From: Zobellia galactanivorans
GTDB taxonomy: Bacteria; Bacteroidota; Bacteroidia; Flavobacteriales; Flavobacteriaceae
Direction of reading: 5' to 3'
Assembly (NCBI RefSeq): GCF_000973105.1
Contig: NC_015844.1
Coordinates: 5,204,501-5,268,500, forward strand
DNA length: 64,000 nt
Under the pieces are notes generated by a model that saw only the letters and a program-made list of their open reading frames with translations, did not search any database and was not told the origin of the DNA. Position numbers and translations under genes: made by a program. The first letter of the stretch is position 1, and each line of letters begins with the position of its first letter. This document shows positions 17,473 to 27,113 of this stretch, piece by piece.

Positions 17473-18330
17473 TTAAAGTACCATCTTTTCGATCGGGCAA
17501 ACCAAAATACCTTCTGCCCCGGCCTGCTTCAGCTCATCGATCACATCCCAGAACTTATCTTTGTTGATTACCGTATGAACCGAACTCCATCCTTCTTCCG
17601 CCAATGGCAAAACGGTAGGACTACGCATCCCCGGCAACAGTTGCAATACCTTTTCCAACTTGTCGTTAGGGGCATTTAAAAGCACATATTTCGATTGACG
17701 TGCCTGAAGAACGGATTTGATACGAAACTGAAGCTTCCTTAAGATCTCTTTTCTTTCTTCTGATATTTTCGGGGAAACCGCCAAAACGGCTTCGCTCGTC
17801 AACATCACTTCAACTTCTTTTAAATTGTTTTTAAAAAGCGTACTTCCACTGGAAACAATATCACAGATACCGTCGGCAAGGCCAATATTAGGCGCAATCT
17901 CAACAGAACCGTTAATAATGTGCAAATCGGCATTTACCCCTTTTTCCTTCAAATACTTTTTGACCGTATTCGGATAGGAAGTCGCAATACGCTTGCCCTC
18001 AAAATCTTGAACCGATTTGTATTTAACCGATTTGGGTACCGCCAAAGACACCTTACACTTTGAAAAACCTAATTTTTCGGCTATTCCTATATCCTCGCCC
18101 TTTTCAATAAGTACGTTCTCGCCAATAATGGCAATATCTACCACCCCATCTCTTAAATACTGGGGAATATCACCATTGCGAAGGTAAAATGCTTCTAATG
18201 GAAAATTTCTTGATGAGGCCTTTAATTGGTCTTTACCGTTATCGATAGATACGCCGCAATCTTTTAAGATCTGCAGGGAATCTTCGTTCAACCGACCGGA
18301 TTTCTGAATAGCAATTCTAATTTTTGTCAT
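17473..18330 (-). CDS. hisG: ATP phosphoribosyltransferase (long form)
   Basis: A 285-residue first enzyme of the pathway, joining ATP and PRPP. The length and a C-terminal ACT-like regulatory domain (about 215-285, with LPLAEEGWSSVHTVI) mark the homohexameric long form, which is normally feedback-inhibited by histidine and needs no HisZ. RIAIQKSGRLNEDSL, GENVLIE and DIVSSGSTL are typical motifs. It is the first structural gene of the operon, behind the His leader and hairpin. Confidence 0.98.
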   Translation of the reverse strand: MTKIRIAIQKSGRLNEDSLQILKDCGVSIDNGKDQLKASSRNFPLEAFYLRNGDIPQYLRDGVVDIAIIGENVLIEKGEDIGIAEKLGFSKCKVSLAVPKSVKYKSVQDFEGKRIATSYPNTVKKYLKEKGVNADLHIINGSVEIAPNIGLADGICDIVSSGSTLFKNNLKEVEVMLTSEAVLAVSPKISEERKEILRKLQFRIKSVLQARQSKYVLLNAPNDKLEKVLQLLPGMRSPTVLPLAEEGWSSVHTVINKDKFWDVIDELKQAGAEGILVCPIEKMVL

Positions 18331-18375
18331 TTTCTTCTTTTGTTAGGTTCAAGCGACCAAAAGAGTTCTAAAAAT

Positions 18376-18405
18376 AAAACCCGCTTGATTGCTCAAACGG
18401 GTTTT
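18376..18405 (-). terminator. his operon attenuator terminator
   Basis: On the minus strand AAAACCCGTTTGA pairs with TCAAGCGGGTTTT (13 bp, one G-T wobble) around a GCAA tetraloop, followed by ATTTTTA. It lies between the leader peptide stop (18434) and the hisG start (18330). Placement after a His-rich leader ORF indicates transcription attenuation; the competing antiterminator pairing is not proven. Confidence 0.88.
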
Positions 18406-18433
18406 TAATATTTTGTAATACTACAATACATCT

Positions 18434-18487
18434 TTACCTCGCCTGAGAGCCAGTGTAAAAATGATGATGTGTATTTCTGTTTTTCAT
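18434..18487 (-). CDS. hisL: his operon leader peptide
   Basis: A 17-codon ORF reading MKNRNTHHHFYTGSQAR, with three consecutive His codons. It ends 28 nt before the terminator hairpin and 103 nt before hisG. The RNA over the His codons and just past the stop can fold with itself (catctttac at 18429-18437 against gtaaaaatg at 18455-18463, one mismatch), the kind of pairing expected when ribosome position decides folding. Low charged His-tRNA would stall ribosomes at HHH and should favour readthrough. It is too short to be found by ordinary gene calling. Confidence 0.82.
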   Translation of the reverse strand: MKNRNTHHHFYTGSQAR

Positions 18488-18566
18488 TATGCAGTAAAAG
18501 TAAAAGGTATTTTCCATTTCACAAAACAAAAGTTTGAAATGAAACAAAAATAATTAACTCCGTGTA

Positions 18567-19379
18567 TTAGTTATTGCCTAAAATCAACGGAAGACCATCG
18601 CTACCCCCTACGATTACCACCTTTGTATTTGCCGATTGCGATAATTTCAACGTAGCATCGATCCCTTTATCCTTTAAGATTTGATCATTCAGCGAAGCAC
18701 TTAGAATGCGGTTGGCATCTGCCTTACCTTGGGCTTCAATGGTTACTTTTTCCGCTTCCTTCTTAGCGGTAACCAACCTAAACTCATATTCCAAAGACTC
18801 TTGCTCTTGCTTTAACTTACGCTCAATGGCGTCTTTGATCGTTGGAGGCAAAGTAACGTCCCTTACCAATATTTCATTCAACTGAATATACTGCCCAGAC
18901 ACAATTTTTTGGGTCTCGTCAAAAATCTCCTGTTGAATGGCATCCCTCTTGCTTGAATACAATTGTTCGGGAGTATAACGCCCCACCACGGAACGGGCGG
19001 CCGATCTAATGGTCGGCAACAAAACCCTTTGCACATAGGCCTCTCCTTTTTCTTGGTGCAATTTTCCCAAATCACTTCGTATAGGCTCAAACCACGCAGA
19101 TGCTTCAAGTTTGATATCCAAGCCATTGCTTGACAATACATTCATTTGTTCAAGAACCTCTTGTTGCCGCACCTCGTAAATAAAAACCTTGTTCCATGGC
19201 GCCACAACATGAAAACCCTCACCCAAGGGAGGTTCATCGGTCACGACACCACCACCAAAAGTCTTGTATAGCACACCTGCCTGACCGGACCCGATAGTGA
19301 CCGCTGATTTTGATAATAATATAATAATAAGAATAACAGCGAAAATCGCCGGTAATGCAACTTTTGGTAACTTGTCCAT
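18567..19379 (-). CDS. Prohibitin/SPFH-domain membrane protein
   Basis: A 270-residue protein with one N-terminal membrane helix (about 8-30, ALPAIFAVILIIILLSKSAV), an SPFH/band-7 domain (about 30-190, with GFHVVAPWNKVFIYEVRQQE) and a charged coiled coil (about 185-235, RKLKQEQESLEYEFRLVTAKKEAEKV). It resembles prohibitins, which form ring-like membrane scaffolds and often modulate FtsH. It follows a VWA membrane protein by 10 nt and is probably in its transcript. Confidence 0.92.
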   Translation of the reverse strand: MDKLPKVALPAIFAVILIIILLSKSAVTIGSGQAGVLYKTFGGGVVTDEPPLGEGFHVVAPWNKVFIYEVRQQEVLEQMNVLSSNGLDIKLEASAWFEPIRSDLGKLHQEKGEAYVQRVLLPTIRSAARSVVGRYTPEQLYSSKRDAIQQEIFDETQKIVSGQYIQLNEILVRDVTLPPTIKDAIERKLKQEQESLEYEFRLVTAKKEAEKVTIEAQGKADANRILSASLNDQILKDKGIDATLKLSQSANTKVVIVGGSDGLPLILGNN

Positions 19380-19389
19380 TTATGTATAA

Positions 19390-21420
19390 TTAAATTAATC
19401 CGTTATATTTCCTTATAACCCATTCGGTTGTCAAGGCTAAAACAATAATAGCCAAGAGTACCTCGTAATCTATCAAAGATACGACATTTTGTTCGTTTTT
19501 CTGTATTGGTAAATAGCGGTCATCGGTGGTGAGTTGACCTAGCAAATCATCGATATGATCTGGAAAAAAAAGTTGGGCTCCGGTATTTTTTGCCAAGCGG
19601 GCGAGTTTTTCATCGTTTGTAGCCACGAACTGTTTCTCCACATCAAAATCAAGCACCGTAAACGTACCTGATTTAGAGATGTTCTCATTGGCCACGGTAA
19701 CGGTAAAGCTATACTTTCCGGCATCTAAGTTGCTCAAATCGGCCTCGTAGTAGATTCCTTTTAACAGCATGGGCACAGAAAGCGTTTTTCCCGTATCGCT
19801 ATTTTTCAATTGCAGGTTCAATTGGGCATTTGCATCGAAAGTAAAGGCCTTGTCAAAATAAGTCGCCTCTACCTTGGCCCCATTGGCATTTTCATATACG
19901 TTTTCATAGATCAAAGCCAGTCTTTCCCTCGATTTCCGGGTGGCCAAATACCGTATCACCAACCCCATAAAATCATCGAAATTCTTAAAATTACGATCAT
20001 TCCTAAAAGCCTGCATTCTCCACTTCCATATATTCTCCCCAAAAAACACGGCCTCCCGTTGGGCCTGTTCGGTTTCAAAGAAAGCCAACAAGGGTTGGTT
20101 GGTGTCTATTCCCCTGATACGCTGGGTCAACAACACATCGTTTTTCCCGTGCAAAACAATATCGCCCAAACTACTTTTAAGCGGCGGAAAATCGGTCAAC
20201 GAAAAATCGCCGCTACCGAACAAGGCAAATGCCGGATTAAGCACGGCAAACACTTCTTCCTCTTGATTATAACTGTTTTTTGTAAAACTCTTTTGCACAC
20301 GGTTGAGGAAGTTGAAATCGGTCTGTGGGCCGGTAACCAACAGTCTACTCGCCCGTTTCTTCTCGGTGTACCCAAATACCGATTTAAACGAGGCATTGGG
20401 CTGATATAGGATAAAAAGATCTACATCGTCCCACGAATTCATAGCATCCGTAGGTTTTTTTATGACCACATTGCGTTGTCCGTTGCTCTCTATTGATTTT
20501 TTCAACGTCCCTATATCCGGATGCATCAAACTGGACACAATGGCCACCTTGGTCTTCTCATCGATGACCTCGACGACCGTTTCCCTTTTGTTGTTGGCCA
20601 AATTCCTTTCATTCTCCAGGCTTCCCGCACTTAGCTGAAGACTCTTTACCCCGACCGAATTTGCATCGAGAAGGGTTTTGACCACCGCGCTGTTCTTTGT
20701 CCCCGAAAGGTTGACATTTTCCCTAAAAACCCTTTTTCCTCCCTCAGAAACCGTAACCGGGACCGTTATTTTGGAATTCCCGAAATACGACACATATATC
20801 TCAATGGGATACTTGTTCTTTAAAAACGCATAGCGATTGACGTTTACCTGGGTAAGGGCCACTTCTTCATACTTCGTGGTATCGCCGATAGCGACAGGAT
20901 ATACAGGAAGGGCACTATTTTGCCCATAGAAGCCATAATCTTGGCCTAGGGTCTGGTTTCCGTCCGAAAGCAACACTACCGCGGCCTTTTTTGAGGCATA
21001 TATCTCCTGCAGGCCTTTTAACCCTCCAGAGATATTGGTATTTTGCCCATCTAAGCCCAGACTATCGAAAGCCCCCAATCTACTGTCGAACCTGTATTTT
21101 TCTATATTGAACTTCTCGGCCAAGGCCGGGTTTCCATCAATAGCTTCAAGAATGGTATTTACGGTTTCCTTTGAGGAAGCCATTGAGGAAGAATTATCGA
21201 CCAAAACCACAAGGTCTACTTTCTCGGTAGAATAGGTATTTTGGGTAAACTTCGGATTTATAAGTAATAAAAAGCTCCCGAAAAAGGCTATAAAACGTAA
21301 AAACGCCAAAGCTATAATAAGCTTTCCGCCCCCTTTATTTTTGTAGGAATATTGAAATAACACCAGCGCCAGCGAAACAATTGCGGCCAAGATTATAAAG
21401 AGAATCGTCTGGGTATCCAT
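19390..21420 (-). CDS. VWA-domain membrane protein
   Basis: 676 residues from the ATG at 21420, which starts the first membrane helix (DTQTILFIILAAIVSLALVLF); an upstream in-frame codon at 21444 would add 8 residues. A second N-terminal helix is at about 36-57. The VWA-like domain follows with a MIDAS motif VDNSSSM (about 80) and LLSDGNQTLG. A long periplasmic region leads to a final C-terminal helix (VSLIDYEVLLAIIVLALTTEWVI). Topology is like BatA/BatB-type or DUF-containing VWA proteins of Bacteroidota. Function unknown. Confidence 0.85.
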   Translation of the reverse strand: MDTQTILFIILAAIVSLALVLFQYSYKNKGGGKLIIALAFLRFIAFFGSFLLLINPKFTQNTYSTEKVDLVVLVDNSSSMASSKETVNTILEAIDGNPALAEKFNIEKYRFDSRLGAFDSLGLDGQNTNISGGLKGLQEIYASKKAAVVLLSDGNQTLGQDYGFYGQNSALPVYPVAIGDTTKYEEVALTQVNVNRYAFLKNKYPIEIYVSYFGNSKITVPVTVSEGGKRVFRENVNLSGTKNSAVVKTLLDANSVGVKSLQLSAGSLENERNLANNKRETVVEVIDEKTKVAIVSSLMHPDIGTLKKSIESNGQRNVVIKKPTDAMNSWDDVDLFILYQPNASFKSVFGYTEKKRASRLLVTGPQTDFNFLNRVQKSFTKNSYNQEEEVFAVLNPAFALFGSGDFSLTDFPPLKSSLGDIVLHGKNDVLLTQRIRGIDTNQPLLAFFETEQAQREAVFFGENIWKWRMQAFRNDRNFKNFDDFMGLVIRYLATRKSRERLALIYENVYENANGAKVEATYFDKAFTFDANAQLNLQLKNSDTGKTLSVPMLLKGIYYEADLSNLDAGKYSFTVTVANENISKSGTFTVLDFDVEKQFVATNDEKLARLAKNTGAQLFFPDHIDDLLGQLTTDDRYLPIQKNEQNVVSLIDYEVLLAIIVLALTTEWVIRKYNGLI

Positions 21421-21446
21421 TAAAGAAGTTTCTTTTAAAGCCAAAT

Positions 21447-21476
21447 GTCCGGAGGGGCATCAATGTCCCTCCGGAC
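21447..21476 (-). other. Intercistronic hairpin between fabG and the VWA gene
   Basis: A perfect 10-bp GC-rich stem (gtccggaggg / ccctccggac) with a 10-nt loop lies between the fabG stop and the VWA start. It is not followed by a clear T tract on the minus strand (ATTTGGC), so it is more likely a partial terminator or processing/stability element than a full terminator. Confidence 0.6.
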
Positions 21477-21484
21477 CATATAAG

Positions 21485-22231
21485 CTATGTCAACATGCCC
21501 CCATCTACGTTCAGCACCTGGCCCGTAACGTAGGCCGATAGGTCCGAAGCAAAAAATAGACAGGCATTTGCAATATCTTCAGGAGAGCCGCCCCGTTTAA
21601 GCGGAATACCTTCTCGCCAGCCCTGAACTACTTTTTCATCGAGCTTAGCGGTCATTTCGGTTTCGATAAAACCTGGTGCTATGGCATTGCACCTAATATT
21701 TCTTGAGCCCAACTCCAAGGCTACGGATTTGGTAAACCCGATCATACCTGCCTTTGAAGCGGCATAATTGGCCTGGCCGGCGTTTCCTTTGACACCCACC
21801 ACGCTACTCATATTTATAATACTCCCTTTTCTTTGCTTCAACATGGTACGCTGAACCGCCTTGGTCATATTGAAAACGGACTTCAAATTTATTTCTATAA
21901 CGCTATCAAAATCAGCTTCCGACATACGCATAAGCAAGTTATCTTTTGTGATGCCCGCATTGTTGATCAAAATATCGATACCACCAAAATCTTTCAAGAC
22001 CGCGGCTACCAGTTGCTCAGCCGCCTCAAAACTGGCCGCATTACTTTTATAAGCCTTGGCCTTAACCCCTAAACCCGATAGTTCTTTTTCAAGTTCCAAG
22101 GCCGGTGCTTCACTTGAACTGTACGTAAAGGCTACATTGGCCCCGTTTTCGGCAAAAACCCTGGCAATACCGGTACCAATTCCCCTACTCGCACCTGTGA
22201 TAATCGCATTTTTTCCTTCTAACAATTTCAT
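21485..22231 (-). CDS. fabG: 3-oxoacyl-ACP reductase
   Basis: A 248-residue short-chain dehydrogenase reducing 3-oxoacyl-ACP with NADPH in fatty acid elongation. Cofactor loop TGASRGIGTG (about 13-22), NNAG at about 90, catalytic Ser in INMSSVVGVKGNAGQ, and YAASK (Tyr/Lys pair). The C-terminus ends GQVLNVDGGMLT, as in true FabG. It sits alone behind the sucD terminator and upstream of the VWA gene. Confidence 0.95.
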   Translation of the reverse strand: MKLLEGKNAIITGASRGIGTGIARVFAENGANVAFTYSSSEAPALELEKELSGLGVKAKAYKSNAASFEAAEQLVAAVLKDFGGIDILINNAGITKDNLLMRMSEADFDSVIEINLKSVFNMTKAVQRTMLKQRKGSIINMSSVVGVKGNAGQANYAASKAGMIGFTKSVALELGSRNIRCNAIAPGFIETEMTAKLDEKVVQGWREGIPLKRGGSPEDIANACLFFASDLSAYVTGQVLNVDGGMLT

Positions 22232-22296
22232 GCTCTAAATAAATTTGCTTTGTTCTACTCCAAATATAAGTTTTGTTTTATAGAACGGCTATAAAA

Positions 22297-22328
22297 AATC
22301 CCGTTTCCGAAAAATCGAAAACGGGATT
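22297..22328 (-). terminator. Intrinsic terminator after sucD
   Basis: On the minus strand aatcccgttt...aaacgggatt forms a 10-bp stem, with an extra CGA/TCG pair nearer the loop, followed by TTTTTTATA. It is 19 nt after the sucD stop codon and separates the sucD operon from fabG. Confidence 0.9.
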
Positions 22329-22346
22329 CTTATATCCGTAAGGGAA

Positions 22347-23219
22347 TTACCCCATAACTTCCTTAACTTTTAATCCAATCTCTGCAGGAGAATCCACCAC
22401 GTGAATTCCGTGCTCCCTCATGATTTTCTTCTTAGCTTGAGCGGTATCATCGCTTCCACCTACAATAGCACCAGCGTGGCCCATGGTTCTTCCCGCAGGG
22501 GCAGTTTCACCGGCAATAAAACCTACTACAGGCTTCTTGCTACCACTTTCTTTGTACCATTTAGCGGCATCGGCCTCCAATTGTCCACCTATCTCACCGA
22601 TCATAACAACACATTCGGTTTCGGGGTCATTGATCAAAAGCTCAACAGCTTCCTTTGTAGTGGTTCCGATAATCGGATCACCACCGATTCCGATGGCCGT
22701 AGTAATACCCAAACCTTGACGAACCACCTGATCGGCGGCTTCATAAGTTAATGTACCTGATTTAGATACGATACCCACATTTCCCTTTTTGAAAACGAAA
22801 CCTGGCATAATACCTACTTTAGCCTCACCCGGGGTAATAACACCAGGACAGTTAGGACCTACCAAACGGCAGTCCATATGCTTGATGTAATTAGAAGCCT
22901 TTACCATGTCGGCAACGGGTATACCCTCGGTAATGGTTATGATTACTTTTATACCTGCACTAGCAGCTTCCATAATAGCGTCAGCAGCAAAAGCGGGTGG
23001 CACAAAAATAATGGTCGTATCCGCCCCTACTTTTTCTACAGCTTCTTCAACCGTGTTAAAAACCGGTCTACCTAAATGCTCTTGACCACCTTTGCCAGGG
23101 GTAACCCCACCTACAACATTGGTACCGTACTCGATCATTTGTTCCGCATGAAAAGTACCTTCACTACCTGTAAAGCCCTGAACAATTATCTTGGAATCTT
23201 TATTGACTAAAACGCTCAT
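22347..23219 (-). CDS. sucD: Succinate-CoA ligase (ADP-forming) subunit alpha
   Basis: A 290-residue TCA-cycle enzyme subunit that binds CoA and carries the phosphohistidine. [21 protein letters not shown] near the N-terminus is the CoA-binding Rossmann segment. [20 protein letters not shown] and [10 protein letters not shown] (with the catalytic His near 245) are signatures. sucC is not in the window. It is the last gene of the minus-strand run from the HD gene and is followed by a terminator. Confidence 0.97.
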   Translation of the reverse strand: MSVLVNKDSKIIVQGFTGSEGTFHAEQMIEYGTNVVGGVTPGKGGQEHLGRPVFNTVEEAVEKVGADTTIIFVPPAFAADAIMEAASAGIKVIITITEGIPVADMVKASNYIKHMDCRLVGPNCPGVITPGEAKVGIMPGFVFKKGNVGIVSKSGTLTYEAADQVVRQGLGITTAIGIGGDPIIGTTTKEAVELLINDPETECVVMIGEIGGQLEADAAKWYKESGSKKPVVGFIAGETAPAGRTMGHAGAIVGGSDDTAQAKKKIMREHGIHVVDSPAEIGLKVKEVMG

Positions 23220-23289
23220 ATACTCTCTAGTTTATTTTAATGTAACAAAAATATAGGTTTACAAATGAAATCTGAACTCAGACCGCATA

Positions 23290-24222
23290 TTATTCTTCTA
23301 ATTTTTTGAGAATGGACGGAATTTTTTTGACATTGGCCAGTTGCTTCAACTTTTCACGGGATTCTTCAATGGGTGTCCCAAAGTAGCTCTTTCCTCCCAC
23401 CACTGATTTTGTAACCCCGGTCTGCCCCATAATTACGGCCTTTTTTCCTATGGTTATACCACTATTCGTTCCTACTTGTCCCCAAATAGTCACTTCATCC
23501 TCAATAATAACACAGCCCGCAATGCCGGTCTGGGAAGCGATCAAACATTTTTCACCGATTACGGTATCGTGCCCTACATGGACCTGATTATCCAATTTCG
23601 TCCCCCTCTTGATCAGGGTATCACCCGTAACCCCTTTGTCTATGGTACAAAGTGCCCCGATTTCAACATTATCTTCAATGACAACACGACCACAGGAAAC
23701 CAGTTTATCAAAGCCTTCAGGGCGGTTTTTATAGTAAAAGGCATCACCTCCCAAAACCGTTCCCGAGTGAATAATAACATTATCACCGATCACACAATTG
23801 TCGTACAAGCAGACATTGGCATGGATCAAACAGTTCTTTCCGATCTTGACATTGTTGCCAATAAATGCATTGGGTTGAATTACGGTATCTTCGCCAATTT
23901 CAGCGGAAGGCGAAACAACGGCCGTAGCCCTCTCAAAAGGCTTAAAGTGAAGCGAAAGTTTATTGAAATCACGAAAAGGATCATCAGAGATCAAAAGTGC
24001 CTTCCCTTCAGGGCAGTCCACCCTCTTATTGATAAGAACTATCGTAGCCTTTGAAGCCAAGGCCTTATCGTAGTATTTCGGATGATCGACAAAAACGATA
24101 TCCCCGCTTTCGACCACGTGGATTTCGTTCATTCCCAAAACTTGAAAATCATCTGCCCCCACATATTCACAATCGATCAGGGTGGCAACAGCTTTAAGGG
24201 AATGCGGCTTTGGAAATTTCAA
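23290..24222 (-). CDS. LpxD-like acyltransferase (left-handed beta-helix), second copy
   Basis: A 310-residue protein with an N-terminal LpxD-like uridine-binding domain (about 1-100, with MNEIHVVESGDIVFVDHPKYY) and a hexapeptide beta-helix (about 100-290: IGEDTVIQPNAFIGNNVKIGKNCLIHANVCLY in repeated turns). HVGHDTVIGEKCLIASQTGIAG contains the His region used for acyl transfer in LpxD. A canonical lpxD is present at 27094, so this paralogue may use another substrate. It lies between efp and sucD. Confidence 0.85.
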   Translation of the reverse strand: MKFPKPHSLKAVATLIDCEYVGADDFQVLGMNEIHVVESGDIVFVDHPKYYDKALASKATIVLINKRVDCPEGKALLISDDPFRDFNKLSLHFKPFERATAVVSPSAEIGEDTVIQPNAFIGNNVKIGKNCLIHANVCLYDNCVIGDNVIIHSGTVLGGDAFYYKNRPEGFDKLVSCGRVVIEDNVEIGALCTIDKGVTGDTLIKRGTKLDNQVHVGHDTVIGEKCLIASQTGIAGCVIIEDEVTIWGQVGTNSGITIGKKAVIMGQTGVTKSVVGGKSYFGTPIEESREKLKQLANVKKIPSILKKLEE

Positions 24223-24287
24223 TGGACGGTAGTATACGGTTAGTACTAAAAGAAAAGCGTCTGATAAAAGCTTGCGGTCAAGATTCG

Positions 24288-24854
24288 TTACTCTTTAACA
24301 CGCTCCATATAGGTACCCTTTTCGGTCTCTATCTTGATTTTGTCCCCTTCATTGATAAACAATGGCACGTTGACCTCTGCCCCTGTTTCAACTTTGGCAG
24401 GCTTTGTGGCATTGGTAGCCGTATTTCCTTTTACGCCCGGTTCGGTATAGGTGACTTCCAAAATAACACTGGCAGGCATCTCTACCGCTAAAGGCATACT
24501 GTCTTCCGTATTGAAAAGAATCTTTACCACTTCCCCCTCCTTTAACAATCCAGGAGCATCAAGCGCACTTTCTTGAAGGGTTATCTGGTTATAATCATCG
24601 GTATTCATAAAGTGATAGGTTTCGCCTTCGGCGTACAAAAATTGGTAGGTACGGGTCTCTACCCGTACATCCTCAATTTTATGGCCTGCAGAGAAAGTAT
24701 TGTCCAATACCTTTCCCGAAGAAACGCTCTTCAACTTTGTACGAACAAAAGCCGGCCCTTTACCGGGTTTTACGTGTAAAAACTCAATGATTTTATATAT
24801 ATCGTTATTATAACGGATACAAAGTCCTTTTCTAATATCTGATGTTGATGCCAT
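24288..24854 (-). CDS. efp: Elongation factor P
   Basis: 188 residues, three OB-like domains. EF-P binds ribosomes stalled at polyproline and promotes peptide bond formation. The loop that carries the functional residue reads VKPGKGPAF with a Lys (about residue 32) at the tip, i.e. the lysine form and not the rhamnosylated arginine form. C-terminal EGDKIKIETEKGTYMERV is typical. It lies between lpxA and the LpxD paralogue. Confidence 0.97.
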   Translation of the reverse strand: MASTSDIRKGLCIRYNNDIYKIIEFLHVKPGKGPAFVRTKLKSVSSGKVLDNTFSAGHKIEDVRVETRTYQFLYAEGETYHFMNTDDYNQITLQESALDAPGLLKEGEVVKILFNTEDSMPLAVEMPASVILEVTYTEPGVKGNTATNATKPAKVETGAEVNVPLFINEGDKIKIETEKGTYMERVKE

Positions 24855-24940
24855 TTCTAATTTACTGTTTTATTAACGATCTTTAACGGAGGCCACCTTT
24901 ATCCTGCAATGATTTGGTTCCCCCCCCTAAGTTCTAATGA

Positions 24941-25726
24941 TTAATTATTGCTAAAATACCCCTTCATGATTCCACGCTGGGAATCCCTTATAAATTGAAG
25001 GATCTCGTCCCTTTCGGGCGTTGCTTCCATTTCAGCCTCTATAATTTGGGTTGCCTGTGAATTGTTGTAGTGTTTTTGATAAAGAATACGATAGATATTC
25101 TGGATTTCACGGATTTTTTCCGAAGGAAAACCACGTCTACGCAAGCCTACAGAATTGATTCCTACGTAGGACAAAGGTTCACGGGCCGCCTTCACGAAGG
25201 GAGGTACATCTTTTCTTACCAATGACCCACCCGTAACAAAGGCATGTTGCCCCACTGACACGAATTGATGCACGGCTACCAAGCCTGCCAGAATAACGTT
25301 GTCTCCAATGGTAACATGACCCGCAAGGGTCGAATTGTTTGAAAAGATACAATTATCCCCTACAATGCAATCGTGAGCTATATGACAATATGCCATAATC
25401 AGGCAGTTCTTACCTATTACGGTCTTATGTCTATCGGAGGTACCTTTATGAATGGTGGCACACTCACGAATGGTGGTGTTGTCTCCAATGGTTACAATAG
25501 TGTCTTCTCCGTTATATTTTAAATCTTGGGGCGGAGCGGAAATCACGGCACCTGGAAAAATATTACAATTCTTCCCAATACGTGCGCCTTCCATTATGGT
25601 TACATTAGAACCGATCCAAGTGCCATCACCTATCGTTACATTATTATGAATTGTGGTAAAAGGCTCTACCACAACGTTTTTAGCAATTTTTGCGCCCGGG
25701 TGAATATAGGCAAGGGGTTGGTTCAT
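24941..25726 (-). CDS. lpxA: UDP-N-acetylglucosamine acyltransferase
   Basis: A 261-residue first enzyme of lipid A synthesis. Left-handed beta-helix of hexapeptide repeats (about 1-185) and a helical C-terminus (about 190-261). The catalytic His lies in IMAYCHIAHDCIVGDNC (about 125), and the HQFVSVGQHAFVTGGSLVRKDVPP segment is characteristic. It begins 1 nt after the lpxC-fabZ stop codon. Confidence 0.97.
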   Translation of the reverse strand: MNQPLAYIHPGAKIAKNVVVEPFTTIHNNVTIGDGTWIGSNVTIMEGARIGKNCNIFPGAVISAPPQDLKYNGEDTIVTIGDNTTIRECATIHKGTSDRHKTVIGKNCLIMAYCHIAHDCIVGDNCIFSNNSTLAGHVTIGDNVILAGLVAVHQFVSVGQHAFVTGGSLVRKDVPPFVKAAREPLSYVGINSVGLRRRGFPSEKIREIQNIYRILYQKHYNNSQATQIIEAEMEATPERDEILQFIRDSQRGIMKGYFSNN

Positions 25727-25727
25727 A

Positions 25728-27113
25728 CTATTTCTTTTTTACGATTTGAGCCATCATTTCAGCTTCACAGACCAATTTCCCATTGGCATAGGCATAAGCC
25801 TGCATATGACATATACCCCTACGGATAGGCGAAATCAAGCTACAGTGAAAAATAAGCGTATCACCGGGCAATACTTTTTGTTTGAACTTTACATTGTCTA
25901 TTTTCATAAACAGAGTAAGATAGTTCTCTGGATCCGGAACCGTACTAAGCACCAAGATACCCCCCGTCTGCGCCATAGCCTCTACCTGAAGAACCCCTGG
26001 CATTACCGGTGCTCCCGGAAAGTGACCTACAAAGAAAGGCTCGTTCATGGTAACGTTTTTCATACCCACAACGTGGCTATCGGAAAGTTCCAAAATACGG
26101 TCGATCAACAAAAATGGAGGCCTATGTGGCAACATATCCATAATCTGATGGATATCCATTAGAGGCTGCTTGTCCAAGTCGTACTTCGGTACGCTATTTC
26201 GCTTTTCAAGTTTTATGATTTTCGCTATTTTTTTAGCGAATTGGGTATTCACATGGTGTCCCGGCTTGTTGGCTATTACCTTTCCGCGAATTCGGGTACC
26301 GGCCAAGGCCAAATCACCGATTACGTCAAGTAGTTTATGCCTTGCGGCCTCATTGGGCTGATGCAAGGTAAGGTTATCCAATATTCCATTGGGCTTAACC
26401 GAAAGCTTCTTTTTATTGAAGGCATTTTCAAGCTTGCGCATGGTTTCCTCGGAAATTTCCTTGTCAACATACACGATAGCATTGTTCAGATCACCGCCTT
26501 TTATAAGTCCGTTTTCCAAAAGCATCTCCAATTCATGAAGGAAGCTAAAGGTACGGGCCTCCGAGATTTCATCCTTAAAATCGGACAATCGCTCTAAGGT
26601 GGCATTCTGCGTTCCCAACACTTTAGTACCAAAGTCTACCATGGTAGTCACTTGGTAATTCTCTGCCGGAATAACGGTAATTTCACTACCCGTTGCCTCA
26701 TCTTTGTATGAGATTACGTCTTTTACGATATACTCTTCCCTTTCCGCGTTCTGTTCTTCAACACCTGCTTCTTCCAAGGCTTCTACAAAGAATTTTGACG
26801 AACCATCCATAATGGGAGGTTCGGGAGCATCGAGTTCAATGAGGACATTGTCGATTTCCATACCTACCAAAGCGGCCAATACATGCTCTGAAGTCTGTAT
26901 TTTAACCCCTCTCTTTTCCAAGTTGGTACCTCTTTGTGTGTTCACCACATAGTTGGCATCGGCCTCAATAATAGGCTCACCCTCTAAGTCTACCCTCTTG
27001 AACGCGTACCCGTGATTCTCTGCTGCGGGAACAAATTTCATGGTTACTTCTGCGCCGGTGTGAAGACCCACGCCTTTTAAAATAACCTCTTTCTTAATGG
27101 TTCTCTGTTTCAT
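25728..27113 (-). CDS. lpxC-fabZ: Bifunctional UDP-3-O-acyl-GlcNAc deacetylase/3-hydroxyacyl-ACP dehydratase
   Basis: A 461-residue fusion found in Bacteroidota. The start at 27113 gives the canonical [20 protein letters not shown]; a longer frame to 27152 would extend deep into lpxD. LpxC (about 1-300) has zinc ligands in [13 protein letters not shown] and [14 protein letters not shown], and the base His in [14 protein letters not shown]. FabZ (about 310-461) has [36 protein letters not shown]. It couples lipid A deacetylation to acyl supply. It overlaps lpxD by 20 nt. Confidence 0.97.
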   Translation of the reverse strand: MKQRTIKKEVILKGVGLHTGAEVTMKFVPAAENHGYAFKRVDLEGEPIIEADANYVVNTQRGTNLEKRGVKIQTSEHVLAALVGMEIDNVLIELDAPEPPIMDGSSKFFVEALEEAGVEEQNAEREEYIVKDVISYKDEATGSEITVIPAENYQVTTMVDFGTKVLGTQNATLERLSDFKDEISEARTFSFLHELEMLLENGLIKGGDLNNAIVYVDKEISEETMRKLENAFNKKKLSVKPNGILDNLTLHQPNEAARHKLLDVIGDLALAGTRIRGKVIANKPGHHVNTQFAKKIAKIIKLEKRNSVPKYDLDKQPLMDIHQIMDMLPHRPPFLLIDRILELSDSHVVGMKNVTMNEPFFVGHFPGAPVMPGVLQVEAMAQTGGILVLSTVPDPENYLTLFMKIDNVKFKQKVLPGDTLIFHCSLISPIRRGICHMQAYAYANGKLVCEAEMMAQIVKKK

